Positions 27,681 through 36,439 of a DNA stretch of 64,000 bases are shown one piece after another (the stretch's first letter is position 1; the number at the start of each line of letters is the position of its first letter). This stretch comes from JAXLYE01 sp046351595 (GTDB taxonomy: Bacteria; Myxococcota_A; Polyangia; Palsa-1104; JAEUJZ01), in contig JAXLYE010000010.1 in NCBI GenBank assembly GCA_046351595.1, positions 1 to 64,000 of the forward strand. The letters are read 5' to 3'. The notes under the pieces were generated by a model, which was given only the letters and a program-made list of their open reading frames with translations, was not told the DNA's origin and made no database searches. Position numbers and translations under genes: made by a program.

Positions 27681-28826
27681 ATGGACATGACTCTCGTCTC
27701 CTCCTGGAACGAGTGGGATCCCCTCGAAGAGGTCGTGGTGGGGGATCCGACGGGTGCCTGCTTCGACATCACCGAGCCGGGTCACCGGCCCAAGCGTCGG
27801 GGCCCGAAGTGCGACCTGCCCTTCCCTCGCGGCTCCAAGCCCACCGATGCCATCGAGCAGGCCCGCGCCGAGCTGGACGGGCTGGCCGCCCTGTTGGAGG
27901 CCCGCGGCGTCACGGTCCGCAGGCCCTCGCCGCTCGACTTCTCGCAGGCCGTTCGCACGCCCGACTTCGCCGTCGAGCACCAGTACTGCGCCACCTGTCC
28001 GCGGGACGTGCTGCTGACGGTCGGACAGGAGATCATCGAAGCCACCATGTCTCGCCGGGCGCGGTACTTCGAGCACCTGGCCTACCGGCCCCTAATCCTG
28101 GAGTACTGGCGCCGGGACCCGCAGCTGGTGTGGACCGTGGCCCCGAAGCCCACCATGGCCGACGGCATGTACCGCACAGGGTTCTGGGACTGGCCCTTGG
28201 AGTTGCGCCACCGTCGCATGCACGATCACGAGTTCTGCATCACCCAGGACGAGGTGGTCTTCGACGCCGCCGACGTGATGCGCCTCGGTCGCGACCTGCT
28301 GGTCCAGGAGTCCATGACCACCAACCGCCTCGGCATCCACTGGCTGAGACGTCACCTGGAGCCGCGTGGGCTCCGGGTCCATCCGGTGCACTTCCCGCTC
28401 GACCACTTCCCCTCTCACCTCGACTGCACGTTCGTGCCCCTGCGTCCAGGCCTGGTGCTCACCAACCCGGATCGCCCCATCCAGTCGGGAGAAGAGCGCC
28501 TGTTCCTCGACAACGGGTGGCAGCTCGTCGACGCGCCACGTCCGTCCCTCACCAACGACGAGATGCCCGAGCTCTGCCAGTCCTCGAACTGGCTCTCCAT
28601 GAACGTGCTCAGTCTGTCCCCCGAGACCGTGGTGTGCGAGTCGTCGGAGCACGCGCTGCACGAGCTGCTCGACACGCTCGGCTTCGAGGTCCTGGTGGTG
28701 CCATTCCGCCACGTCTACGCGTTCGGCGGTTCCCTCCACTGCGCCACCTGGGATGTACGTCGGGCCGGGGAGCGAGGGGACTACTTCCCCAGACAGTCCC
28801 ACGCGCCCCACACGGAACTATGTTGA
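27681..28826 (+). CDS. Amidinotransferase of the arginine:glycine amidinotransferase family
   Basis: A 381-residue enzyme closely following the AGAT fold. It carries FDAADVMRLGRDL with the catalytic Asp, SHLDCTFVPLRPG with the catalytic His, SSNWLSMNVLSL, and the active-site Cys in GGSLHCATWDVRRAG. These enzymes transfer an amidino group from arginine to an amine acceptor, giving guanidino compounds (guanidinoacetate in creatine synthesis; guanidino groups of some toxins and antibiotics). ATG 27681 or 27687; both give MTLVSSWNEWDPLEEVVVG at the family N-terminus. It heads a plus-strand set with XRE, P450, ATP-grasp, methyltransferase and SDR genes, so it probably installs a guanidino group in a natural product. 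Confidence 0.93.
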   Translation: MDMTLVSSWNEWDPLEEVVVGDPTGACFDITEPGHRPKRRGPKCDLPFPRGSKPTDAIEQARAELDGLAALLEARGVTVRRPSPLDFSQAVRTPDFAVEHQYCATCPRDVLLTVGQEIIEATMSRRARYFEHLAYRPLILEYWRRDPQLVWTVAPKPTMADGMYRTGFWDWPLELRHRRMHDHEFCITQDEVVFDAADVMRLGRDLLVQESMTTNRLGIHWLRRHLEPRGLRVHPVHFPLDHFPSHLDCTFVPLRPGLVLTNPDRPIQSGEERLFLDNGWQLVDAPRPSLTNDEMPELCQSSNWLSMNVLSLSPETVVCESSEHALHELLDTLGFEVLVVPFRHVYAFGGSLHCATWDVRRAGERGDYFPRQSHAPHTELC

Positions 28827-28892
28827 CACGCGGCGGCGGCCCAAGATACGTTGTCGTATCAGGTCGAAGCCAGCCTGCAGGGGGTTCATTAC

Positions 28893-29126
28893 ATGTACAA
28901 TCACATCGCTAGTGCCCTGACCAAGACCCGGATCAACGTGCTCCTAGAGCGAAGCGGCATCTCCCGCGATGAGCTGGCAAAGCTGACCGGCGCCTCACAC
29001 AAGACGCTCGAGGCCATCGAGAGTGGCCACTACGACCCGCCGCTGTCGATCGCGTTCAAGATTGCGGCCGCGCTGAACGTCCCGATCGAGCACCTCTACG
29101 AGGATCCGGTTCATCAGGCGAAGTGA
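28893..29126 (+). CDS. XRE-family helix-turn-helix regulator
   Basis: A 77-residue single-domain repressor-like protein. RINVLLERSGISRDELAKL, TGASHKTLEAIESGHYDPP and LSIAFKIAAALNVPIEHLY match the compact XRE regulators that consist only of the DNA-binding domain. The ATG at 28893 starts with the family's short N-terminus; upstream TTG codons in frame are less likely. It lies between the amidinotransferase and P450 genes, a usual place for a cluster-specific regulator. Confidence 0.85.
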   Translation: MYNHIASALTKTRINVLLERSGISRDELAKLTGASHKTLEAIESGHYDPPLSIAFKIAAALNVPIEHLYEDPVHQAK

Positions 29127-29178
29127 TTTCAGGTTGACGCTCTTGAGAGCGACCCGCGTGAACGGAGGTGCGGACGAC

Positions 29179-30366
29179 TTGGATCTCTACAAGCCGCTCT
29201 GCCCCGACACTCTCGCCAATCCATTCCCCATTTTCCGGCGGCTCCAGCAGGAGGCCCCCGTCTTCTGGCACGACGGGCTCTACGCCTGGGTATTGAGCCG
29301 GTACCGCGACTGCCGCCAGGTCCTCCGGCACCCGGAGAGGTTCACGCGTGATCGGAGGAAGCTTGGTCGGCCCGTGCCGGCAGCGGGCATGACGATCCAG
29401 TCGCTCGATCCTCCGGATCAAATCGCGCTTCGGCAGGCGGTCCTGCACGCTCTCCAACGGGCCGACATCGCAGCCGCCGGCCGGGAGGCGTGCGAGGAGC
29501 TCGAGCGCTGCCTGTCTAGCAAGCCTGGGGGGCGCCCCTTCGACTTCATGTCGGAGGCGGCCGCTCCGACGGCCATGCGCTTCGCCTGTCGCCTCGTGGG
29601 CGTGCCGGAGCTGTCCGCCGAGGCCTACCTGTCCATCTTCCTCCGCCTCTCTCGGGCAATGGACAGCGCGCTCGACCCGCGCCGCGGCGAGGCAGGGGTC
29701 GAGGCCACCCAGGAGCTGAACGCCATCATCGACGAGGCGAAGGCCGCGGCGGCGCCGGGGAGCATGCTCCATGAGCTTTACGCGGTGCCGGGCGTGGCGG
29801 AGATGCCGTTCGCCTACGTCCGCAACACTATCTCGGCGATCTTCAACGCGGCCTACAGCACGGCGCACAGCTCCATGGGCAGCTTCCTCTTGCTCGCCCT
29901 GGAGCGCCCCGGCCTCGCCAGGCGGGTCGTGGACACCGGCAACGTGGCCGTGGGCGTGCGCGAGCTCCTCAGGTTCACGAGCCCGGCGCAGTCGACGGGC
30001 CGCTACGCCACCCGCGACACGGTGATCGGTGGCATGGAGATCCGCCAGAACGATCCCATCGTCACGCTGATGGCCGCGGCGAATCGCGATCCCGAGGTGT
30101 TCGACCGTCCCGACGAGCTCGTGCTCGACAGGACGCCCAACCCGCACCTCGGTTTTGGCTCCGGCCCACATCGTTGCGTCGGGGCAATTCCGGCCGAGGA
30201 GATCCTCTCCCGCTTCGTCCAGTGCCTGGCTCGCTGGGAGTCCGAGCTTGCGCTCGCCGGAGCACCCACCTGGCTCGACACGGCCACCCTGCGCTGCATC
30301 GACCGGCTCCCCACGGCGCGCCGCGACGGACAGGGAGATCGTCATGCGATTGCTGATCGGCAGTGA
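29179..30366 (+). CDS. Cytochrome P450
   Basis: About 395 residues. The haem-binding loop is HLGFGSGPHRCVG with the proximal Cys, the K-helix pair lies in VRELLRF, and an I-helix region (AIFNAAYSTAHSSMG) is present, though the usual acid-threonine pair is altered. The TTG at 29179 is favoured over the earlier TTG at 29134 because GGAGGT lies 9 nt upstream and the protein then begins LDLYKPLCPDTLANPFP, the normal P450 N-terminus. It would hydroxylate or otherwise oxidise an intermediate using ferredoxin-delivered electrons; no ferredoxin gene is adjacent. Overlaps the ATP-grasp gene start by 23 nt. Confidence 0.92.
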   Translation: MDLYKPLCPDTLANPFPIFRRLQQEAPVFWHDGLYAWVLSRYRDCRQVLRHPERFTRDRRKLGRPVPAAGMTIQSLDPPDQIALRQAVLHALQRADIAAAGREACEELERCLSSKPGGRPFDFMSEAAAPTAMRFACRLVGVPELSAEAYLSIFLRLSRAMDSALDPRRGEAGVEATQELNAIIDEAKAAAAPGSMLHELYAVPGVAEMPFAYVRNTISAIFNAAYSTAHSSMGSFLLLALERPGLARRVVDTGNVAVGVRELLRFTSPAQSTGRYATRDTVIGGMEIRQNDPIVTLMAAANRDPEVFDRPDELVLDRTPNPHLGFGSGPHRCVGAIPAEEILSRFVQCLARWESELALAGAPTWLDTATLRCIDRLPTARRDGQGDRHAIADRQ

Positions 30367-31666
30367 CGCCCCGGCCTCCCTCGGCAAGCAGGCCGACGTC
30401 CGCGCCTTGACGCAGCGTCTGCTGTGGTTCGCGCGCGAGGACGACGCCGTCGTCCTCATGGACGCCCCCGACCCTGCCTTCGTCGAGTACGCGACCAGGC
30501 TTACCGGGGTGGACCCTTCGCGGCTGCGCTTCCATATCCTGCCGAGCCGGTGGACGGGCGGCAATTTCGACGCATGGTCGCTCCTCGAGACTGGCTTTCA
30601 GGATGAAGTCATGGCGGATGCGGCGGCCGCCACCGAGGTCGTCGCGTTGTGGCCCTGCCCCGAGGTGGGGTGGCTGGTCCGGAGCCTGGCAATCGAGGAC
30701 AAGCTCCAAGGGGCGGCTTTCTGGCGCGAGGGCGGAGGCGCCCTGGTCAACGGCAAGGTGCTCTTTCGCGCGCTCGCGGGCGGCGCGGGCGTCCCGGTCG
30801 CAGCTGGCGGGGTGTGCCGCTCGCTCGATGACGCCTTCCGCATCTCGGGCTACCTGCTCCACGAGGGCCACGCCTTCGTGGTCAAGCGCAGCTACGGCGG
30901 AGGGGGAGCGGGCAACGAGATCGTCTCCACGCAGCACCTCGCCCTCTCCCACGCCGGTCATGCGTCGGCCGAACAGGTCGAGGCTACATCGGAGAGCCTC
31001 AGTGCCTACTGGGAGCGTCGCTGGGCGTGGGCGAGCGAAGATGGGACCGAACCGTTCGTCATCGAGGCCTTCGTCCCCGACGCGAGGACCCTCTACGTCG
31101 AGGTGGTGTGTGCCGACAGCGGCGTCGGTGCCGGGAAGCTCGGAGAGCTGAAGTTCGAGAGTGGACGCGTCGTCCGCGAGGTGTTTCCCGCACAAGGGGT
31201 GCCCGCCCAGGTGCTTGACGAGCTCCACCTCGGGGCGAGCCGGCTGGCTCGGGCCTACCTGGCCATCGGCTACCGTGGGCGCCTGTCGCTCGACAGCGTG
31301 GTCACACCGGAGGGCCGGGTCTTCTTCACGGAGGCAAACGCACGGTTCACGAGCTCCACGCACCTCTACGAGCCCATCGCCGAGCGGGTGGCGCGGGCGG
31401 CGGAGGTCCCCGGGCGGGTCGTCGTTCAGGTGCTGAGCCCCAAGTCCTGGCAGCTCGAGAACCTCGGGGCCTTCCTCGAGCCCCTGGTTCGACACGGGCT
31501 GGCCTTCGACCCCTCCTCGCGCACGGGCGTGCTCGCCGTAACGCCGGTCGTGCACGGCAGCGGGCAGCTCCTGATGGCAGCCATCGCCGAGGGAGAAGCG
31601 GCGGCGGTCGAGCTCCTCGCCTCCGTGGAGCGCCACTTCAGGAGAACCGGGGAGGGTTCGACATGA
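30344..31666 (+). CDS. ATP-grasp peptide ligase-like enzyme with pre-ATP-grasp domain
   Basis: A 440-residue ligase. After a pre-ATP-grasp region (RLLIGSDAPASLGKQ...), the ATP-grasp core shows FVVKRSYGGGGAGNEIV (nucleotide-binding Gly-rich loop and Lys), FVIEAFVPDARTLYVEVV, and the metal site VFFTEANARFTSSTHLY. ATP-grasp ligases make amide bonds through acyl phosphates; the family with this layout includes the pheganomycin ligase PGM1, which joins a guanidino amino acid to peptides. Starts inside the P450 gene and ends overlapping the methyltransferase ATG (ATGA), so coupled. Together with the amidinotransferase it argues for a guanidino-amino-acid-capped peptide product. Confidence 0.85.
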   Translation: MRLLIGSDAPASLGKQADVRALTQRLLWFAREDDAVVLMDAPDPAFVEYATRLTGVDPSRLRFHILPSRWTGGNFDAWSLLETGFQDEVMADAAAATEVVALWPCPEVGWLVRSLAIEDKLQGAAFWREGGGALVNGKVLFRALAGGAGVPVAAGGVCRSLDDAFRISGYLLHEGHAFVVKRSYGGGGAGNEIVSTQHLALSHAGHASAEQVEATSESLSAYWERRWAWASEDGTEPFVIEAFVPDARTLYVEVVCADSGVGAGKLGELKFESGRVVREVFPAQGVPAQVLDELHLGASRLARAYLAIGYRGRLSLDSVVTPEGRVFFTEANARFTSSTHLYEPIAERVARAAEVPGRVVVQVLSPKSWQLENLGAFLEPLVRHGLAFDPSSRTGVLAVTPVVHGSGQLLMAAIAEGEAAAVELLASVERHFRRTGEGST

Positions 31667-32751
31667 GCCCTCCCGGCGGCCCCCCGGCATCGCCGCTCCG
31701 GCCCAGCAACTTGCGCATCGATGGAGAGGACGATCTGCTGCTGGTGCGCCTGCTGATGGGCGCGCAGCCCTCGCTGCTGATGGTGGCGGCCGCGGAGGCC
31801 CGGATCTTCGACTGCTTGGGAGAGCGGGATCTGAGCGCGGTGGAGATCGCTCGGGAGACGGGCCTCGATGCTCGGGCGACGCGGCTCGTGCTCGACGGCC
31901 TCGTCGGGCTCGGAGCTCTGAGCAAAGAGGAGGACCGCTACCGCAACACGCCCACCTCCCTGCGTCACCTCCGCGTCGACACCGAGCACTCGCACGCCAT
32001 TCGTCTGTGGATCTCCGGCACGCGCCTGTGGGAGCGGCTGCCCGAGATCCTCCGAACCGGCAAACTGCCCGAGGTGGGCGGTGTCACAGAGACCTGGCGA
32101 CGGGACAGCGCCGAGAACCACGCCTTCATCCGGACCATGTACGACCTCGGCTGGCTGGCGGCCCAGTCCGTGGCGGAGGCCCTCGATCTGTCGGAGGTCG
32201 GCCATGTCGTCGATCTCGGCGGTGGTCCGGGCCACTACACCATGGCGATGCTCGAGCGCTCGCCCACCCTGCGCGCCACGGTGGTGGACCTGCCTCTGAC
32301 CCTGATGGTGACCCGGAGCTCGCTCCAGCTTCGCCGCCTAGCCGATCGGGTCGAGCTGATCGCGTGCGACCTCTTCGCCGCGGAGGCGAGCATCTCCATC
32401 CCTCCGGCAACGGCAGATCTCGTGCTGATCTCCCATGTGGTCCACATGGATGGGCCCGTTCAGAACGCGGCGCTCATCAAGAAAGCCGCCAGGCTCCTTT
32501 CGCCCGGTGGGCGGCTCGTCATCCATGACATGTTCCTCGAGGAGGACCGAGCACACCCGCAAGCGAGCAGCATGTTCGCAGTCCACATGCTGGCGATGAC
32601 ACAGCGTGGCGAGGTCTACCCGGTGTCCACCCTCCGTGGTTGGCTGGAGGAAGCCGGGCTGCTTCCGCAGGTGCGCTCGACCTCTCCCTTCCTCCTCGAG
32701 GGCAGGCGCCCCGCATCCACCCCAGAGCCAGACCCATGCGAATCCTCCTGA
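31663..32751 (+). CDS. SAM-dependent O-methyltransferase (methyltransferase_2 type)
   Basis: A 362-residue class I methyltransferase. A dimerisation winged helix at the N-terminus (LLMGAQPSLLMVAAAEARIF, then VEIARETGLDARATRLVLDGL) precedes the SAM domain with VVDLGGGPGHYTMAML, an acidic ribose-binding strand (ATVVDLPL) and HMDGPVQNAALIKKAARLL. This is the hydroxyneurosporene/O-demethylpuromycin methyltransferase type common in natural-product clusters, methylating a hydroxyl. Its ATG overlaps the ATP-grasp stop and its 3' end overlaps the SDR start by 16 nt. Confidence 0.92.
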   Translation: MSPPGGPPASPLRPSNLRIDGEDDLLLVRLLMGAQPSLLMVAAAEARIFDCLGERDLSAVEIARETGLDARATRLVLDGLVGLGALSKEEDRYRNTPTSLRHLRVDTEHSHAIRLWISGTRLWERLPEILRTGKLPEVGGVTETWRRDSAENHAFIRTMYDLGWLAAQSVAEALDLSEVGHVVDLGGGPGHYTMAMLERSPTLRATVVDLPLTLMVTRSSLQLRRLADRVELIACDLFAAEASISIPPATADLVLISHVVHMDGPVQNAALIKKAARLLSPGGRLVIHDMFLEEDRAHPQASSMFAVHMLAMTQRGEVYPVSTLRGWLEEAGLLPQVRSTSPFLLEGRRPASTPEPDPCESS

Positions 32752-33641
32752 CCGGCGCGAGCGGATACATCGGCCTCCACATCGTGCGCGAGCTGCTGGA
32801 AGACGGCCACGAGCTCACCGCCCTGGTGCGGTCGCCCGGCAAGCTCGGCCCCTTCGCGAGCGCCCCTGGGCTGCGCGTCGTCGAGGCAGATCTGGAGCAG
32901 GAGGCTCGGGTCCCCCAGGCGCTGGAGGGACACGAGGTGTGCGTGCACGCGGCGCTAATCTGGGGAGAGCCGGGCACGGAGCTCGAGCTACGGGACACGG
33001 CCGTCGCGGCGAAGCTCTTCACGACCGCGGGGAGCGCGGGCGTGGCGCGTTGCATCTTCATCTCGTCGGCGGCCGTGCACCGCCCGTTCACCGGCGAGAT
33101 GGGCGAGGAGGACCGAATCTCGACCACCGACCTCTACGGCGCCACGAAGGCCGCCGGCGAGCTGTTCCTCCGCGCGGCATGCGCCGAGAGCCGGATGACG
33201 GGGATCGTGCTCCGTCCGGGCCCGGTGGTCGGTCCCCCGGCGTTCGCCGGCGGCTCCTTTCGCAGCGACAGCCGCATCGCGGCGATGGTGACCGCCGCGG
33301 TGGATGGGCGTTCCATCGACGTCGTGCGTGGGGAGGGACGCCAGTTCACGGACGTGACCATGTTCGCGCGGGTCACCCGTCTCCTCATCCGCGCCGCGGC
33401 CCCGCACCCGACCTACGTGTGTGTCGATCGGGAGATCCTCACCTGGGAACGGATTGCGGAGATGGTGGTGGAAGGGACGGGCTCGCGGAGCCCTGTGAAC
33501 CTCGTCGAGCCCGATGCCCCGACGCCGGTCCCGCGCTTCCGAACTGACCGGCTGGAGGGCCTGCTCGGCGGCCCTGCGGATGCGCGGGATGCGATGAAGG
33601 CGCACATCGCGCACCTGGCCGCGGCGAAGGTTGGCGCATGA
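32736..33641 (+). CDS. Extended SDR: NAD(P)-dependent epimerase/dehydratase
   Basis: A 301-residue Rossmann enzyme: MRILLTGASGYIGLHIVREL gives the TGxxGxxG cofactor motif, FISSAAVHRPF the catalytic Ser region and YGATK the YxxxK pair. Substrate is not predictable; candidates are reduction or epimerisation of a tailoring intermediate. ATG 32736 lies within the end of the methyltransferase gene, and its stop overlaps the next ATG (33638). A damaged near-copy exists at 25036-25408. Confidence 0.92.
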   Translation: MRILLTGASGYIGLHIVRELLEDGHELTALVRSPGKLGPFASAPGLRVVEADLEQEARVPQALEGHEVCVHAALIWGEPGTELELRDTAVAAKLFTTAGSAGVARCIFISSAAVHRPFTGEMGEEDRISTTDLYGATKAAGELFLRAACAESRMTGIVLRPGPVVGPPAFAGGSFRSDSRIAAMVTAAVDGRSIDVVRGEGRQFTDVTMFARVTRLLIRAAAPHPTYVCVDREILTWERIAEMVVEGTGSRSPVNLVEPDAPTPVPRFRTDRLEGLLGGPADARDAMKAHIAHLAAAKVGA

Positions 33642-34861
33642 TCGGCGCCGGGCCGCCCCCGAGCCCGCCCCCCTTTTGCTCGGAGCTACGTTCCCTGATC
33701 TGGCCGCTGTCCGTGGAGGAGTTTCTGTCCGACGCGATGGACGGTAGAGTCCTGTTTCAAGGTGGCACAGCGCAGCGGCTCTCGCTGCTGGACGGTCCAC
33801 TTGGTGGGTACGACCTCAGGTATCTCCTTGCCCACGGTGACGAGTCGACGATATGGCGGAGTGGCGGGCTCGAAACGACGCGCGGAACGGACAGCGACCG
33901 GGACGCCGAAGCGTTGTCTCCCGGCACGACCATCCAGACACACCTTCAGAGGAAGCTTGCGTTCGGCCGGAGGTTCGTCCTGCGTGTCGCCCGGCAAATG
34001 CAGCTCGAGCGGGGGTACTTCAGCATCTTCGCGAGTCGCGAGTCGCATACCGTCGCCCACTACGACAGAAACTACAATTTCACGATTCAGCTCCGCGGCG
34101 AGAAGACGTGGGAGGTCCACTCTGGCAAGCCCGCCGTTCAGCATCCCTCCGGCAACCTGTCCGTGGGCTCCGATCACCTGGCTACCATGCCGCCGCACAT
34201 GCACGGCGAATCGCATCACGAGACGAACAATCGCGCATCGACGTATCACCTGCGTCCGGGGGACATGCTCTACGTGCCTCCAGGATTCTGCCACGCGACC
34301 TCCTGCGCCGGCGACTCGACGTCTCTCAACGTGTCCATCGAGCCCAACGCGTGGTTTCACGTGGTCGGCGGCGCGCTCATGCGCCATCTGGAGGGGCAAC
34401 CTGTATGGAGAGCACCTTTTGGCGTGCCCACGCGGAGTCAGGCGGAGGCGTATGTCGAGAGGTTGAAGGGGATGGTCAACGCACTCACGCCTGACGATCT
34501 GGTCGGTAGCTCGGTTGCCCCCGACGAAGTCCGTGCCGAGGATCTGCTGCGCCGGACGATGGGTTCCCTGCTGATGTGGGAGAAGCACGGTGCCGGCGTC
34601 CATTTCGGGACCAACGAGCTAAGGTTCGTCGCGAAGGGCCGCGGGGGCCGGTTGCTCGACACGCTGACGAACGATTGGGAGCAGGCCCTCGGCCTCGTGG
34701 CGCACCTGGACCAACCGAAGACGTTTGCGCAGTTGTCGGCCGAAGCCGGGGTGGATCTCCAGCGCATGCGAGACTTTGTGACGCAGCTGCTTCGCGTCGG
34801 CTACCTCGTCGTCGTCGCCGCCCCGACGGCGCCTGGATCTCCTCGTCCCGACCCGTCGTGA
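33638..34861 (+). CDS. ROXA/JmjC-like cupin oxygenase
   Basis: A 407-residue Fe(II)/2-oxoglutarate oxygenase of the cupin-4 (ribosomal oxygenase-like) family. The HxD pair is in TVAHYDRNYNFTIQLRG and the distal His in PPGFCHATS, with GDMLYVPPGF before it; the C-terminus (LVAHLDQPKTFAQLSAEAG then LLRVGYLVVV) is a winged-helix dimerisation domain. Members hydroxylate protein or peptide side chains such as Arg and His. ATGA overlap with the SDR gene shows coupling. It is distantly similar in plan, not in sequence, to the oxygenase at 25423. Confidence 0.87.
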   Translation: MIGAGPPPSPPPFCSELRSLIWPLSVEEFLSDAMDGRVLFQGGTAQRLSLLDGPLGGYDLRYLLAHGDESTIWRSGGLETTRGTDSDRDAEALSPGTTIQTHLQRKLAFGRRFVLRVARQMQLERGYFSIFASRESHTVAHYDRNYNFTIQLRGEKTWEVHSGKPAVQHPSGNLSVGSDHLATMPPHMHGESHHETNNRASTYHLRPGDMLYVPPGFCHATSCAGDSTSLNVSIEPNAWFHVVGGALMRHLEGQPVWRAPFGVPTRSQAEAYVERLKGMVNALTPDDLVGSSVAPDEVRAEDLLRRTMGSLLMWEKHGAGVHFGTNELRFVAKGRGGRLLDTLTNDWEQALGLVAHLDQPKTFAQLSAEAGVDLQRMRDFVTQLLRVGYLVVVAAPTAPGSPRPDPS

Positions 34862-34886
34862 CCGAGGGTGTGGTACACGGACGGCC

Positions 34887-35066
34887 ATGCCGCTGGATGC
34901 CGATTCTCTGCTTGCCGCCGAGCGCATTCGCGCCCCAGGTGCGGGGACCGAATACGTTGCGTTCTTCCTCTACTCCGCCGTGCGCATGCTCAGGTGTCGG
35001 AACGTCCTGGAAGTTGGCATGGGCTACCTCAAGCGCAAAGGACGGCCAGAGGCCGATGCGTCGTAG
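34887..35066 (+). pseudogene. N-terminal stub of a SAM methyltransferase
   Basis: A 59-codon frame reading LLAAERIRAPGAGTEYVAFF then MLRCRNVLEVGMGYL, the first helix and motif I (xLEVGxGx) of a class I methyltransferase. The frame leaves family-like sequence right after motif I and stops at 35064. It is a truncated tail of the biosynthetic operon, cut shortly before the palindrome array at 35215. Confidence 0.55.
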
Positions 35067-35214
35067 GTTCGGGGGCCACGCGCCGGACAAGCGCCTCGCT
35101 CTCGTCCGCTACCGCGACGCTTGTCGCGCCTGAAGCCCAAAGCACCCCACCAAATCCTGAACGATAGCGACACTGACGGCGGTGTTGCGACCGAGGCCCT
35201 GATGAACCTGGCCA

Positions 35215-35424
35215 CGGTGACATCACCGATCACCTGACTGCCCGCGGTGAGGTCGCGGCGATATCTCCGGCCGCCGGGCCGCCTGAGTGAGGTTGCGGCG
35301 ATATCACCGTCCGCTCGCCCCGGTGAGGCGATATCACCCCAGAGCCCGCAAGCTTGCGGTGATATCACTGGCAGCGACGGGGTGATATCGCGGTGATATC
35401 ACCGGCCCCCGCGTGATATCACGC
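35215..35424. repeat. Array of eight GTGATATCAC-type palindromes
   Basis: Within 210 bp, sites centred on GATATC recur: CGGTGACATCACCG (35215), GGCGATATCTCC, GGCGATATCACC (35298), a site at ~35328, CGGTGATATCACTG (35358), GGTGATATCGC (35381), CGGTGATATCACCG (35391) and GCGTGATATCACGC (35411). Spacing is irregular (10-45 bp). The core is palindromic while the linkers are not conserved, which points to iterated protein-binding sites rather than a simple tandem duplication. Confidence 0.8.
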
Positions 35425-35440
35425 GGCGTCCGCCCGTGAG

Positions 35441-36439
35441 TTGCGGTGCCTAGGGATCGCGGTGCGCACCACGTCACCGCTCTCCCCGCGCATTCTCGTG
35501 CGGAGATACGAGGAGAATGTCTCATTCCGTGACGACGGCGGCGCCACTGAGTTCGAACTCCCAATCGACGCTCTCGTCGGCGAGACGTCTACCGGCTTCG
35601 GGCCGGCGCGCGTGGACCGGCTGCCTTCTCTACCCAATGGCGCGGTCGTTCTCCGCGAGGACGCGTGGCTCGTGGACACCTACCCGCGTGGCGAAGGCTC
35701 ACATGCCAGTCCGATCGACGTCGACATCACAGAAGAGGGGATCGGCCACCTTCGGCGTTGCCTGTCGGAGGGTGTGGATCTCATCCGAGCGAACTGGCTA
35801 GAGGCATTCCGCGAGCTGTGCCTCGGTGTGAGCGTGATCCTTCCCCTACAGTCGCGCGGCCTCGAGCCACACAACGAGAGCGTCCACGCCATGCGGGGAT
35901 TGGTTGCGAGCAGCGCGCGCGCGGGCCATCGCGCGGCACAGACGCTCGTGCACGAGGCAGGGCACAACAAGATGAGCAGTGTGCTCGACGTGTTCACACT
36001 CTTCCACAACCGAGACGACGAGCTGTGCTATTCACCCTTCGTCGGAATCCCAAGACCGATGGCGGCGCTTTTTCACGGTGTGTTCTCGTTCCTGCAGGAC
36101 ATGCGCGTGACGCGCCGGCTGATGCCACAGGTGCTCAAGGAGACGTTCGCCGTGCTCGGGGGCCAGTCGCCGAAGGCCGGCGACACGTCGGCACTCGCGG
36201 AGTTGGTGCCGGACCTCGATGCCTTTCTCGACTACGCGGAGGCGCTCACGGAGCTAGTCCTCGTGCTGTTCGTTGCGGCGCTCTCGTTCGGGCGCACCCT
36301 CGGCGAGCTGGAACGCGCGCTGGGCGCAGAGTGCTTCTCGCGCGCGAGGCCGGATATCAGGCCTTTGCGCCCGAGGAAGCGCGTCGGATCCTGCGCCGCC
36401 TGCAGTTTCACTTCGTCCCCAAACACGCAAGCTGGCTGA
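35441..36439 (+). CDS. HExxH-motif peptide-hydroxylase-like protein, 3' end replaced by IS DNA
   Basis: The frame encodes LVHEAGHNKMSSVLDVF (HEAGH at 171-175), then CYSPFVGIPRPMAALFHGVFSFLQDM, the pattern of the HEXXH motif domain proteins found in RiPP clusters; members studied recently act as 2-oxoglutarate-dependent peptide beta-hydroxylases. Residues to about 303 look genuine; after ~36349 the frame runs antagonistically through IS630 sequence, so the native C-terminus is lost. The start is a TTG just after the palindrome array and the N-terminus may also be clipped. Likely belonged to the biosynthetic cluster upstream. Confidence 0.72.
   Translation: MRCLGIAVRTTSPLSPRILVRRYEENVSFRDDGGATEFELPIDALVGETSTGFGPARVDRLPSLPNGAVVLREDAWLVDTYPRGEGSHASPIDVDITEEGIGHLRRCLSEGVDLIRANWLEAFRELCLGVSVILPLQSRGLEPHNESVHAMRGLVASSARAGHRAAQTLVHEAGHNKMSSVLDVFTLFHNRDDELCYSPFVGIPRPMAALFHGVFSFLQDMRVTRRLMPQVLKETFAVLGGQSPKAGDTSALAELVPDLDAFLDYAEALTELVLVLFVAALSFGRTLGELERALGAECFSRARPDIRPLRPRKRVGSCAACSFTSSPNTQAG

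Noticed and set aside
29056..31690. Two 500-codon minus-strand frames
   Set aside because: Shadows of the P450 and ATP-grasp genes, which have complete family motifs on the plus strand.
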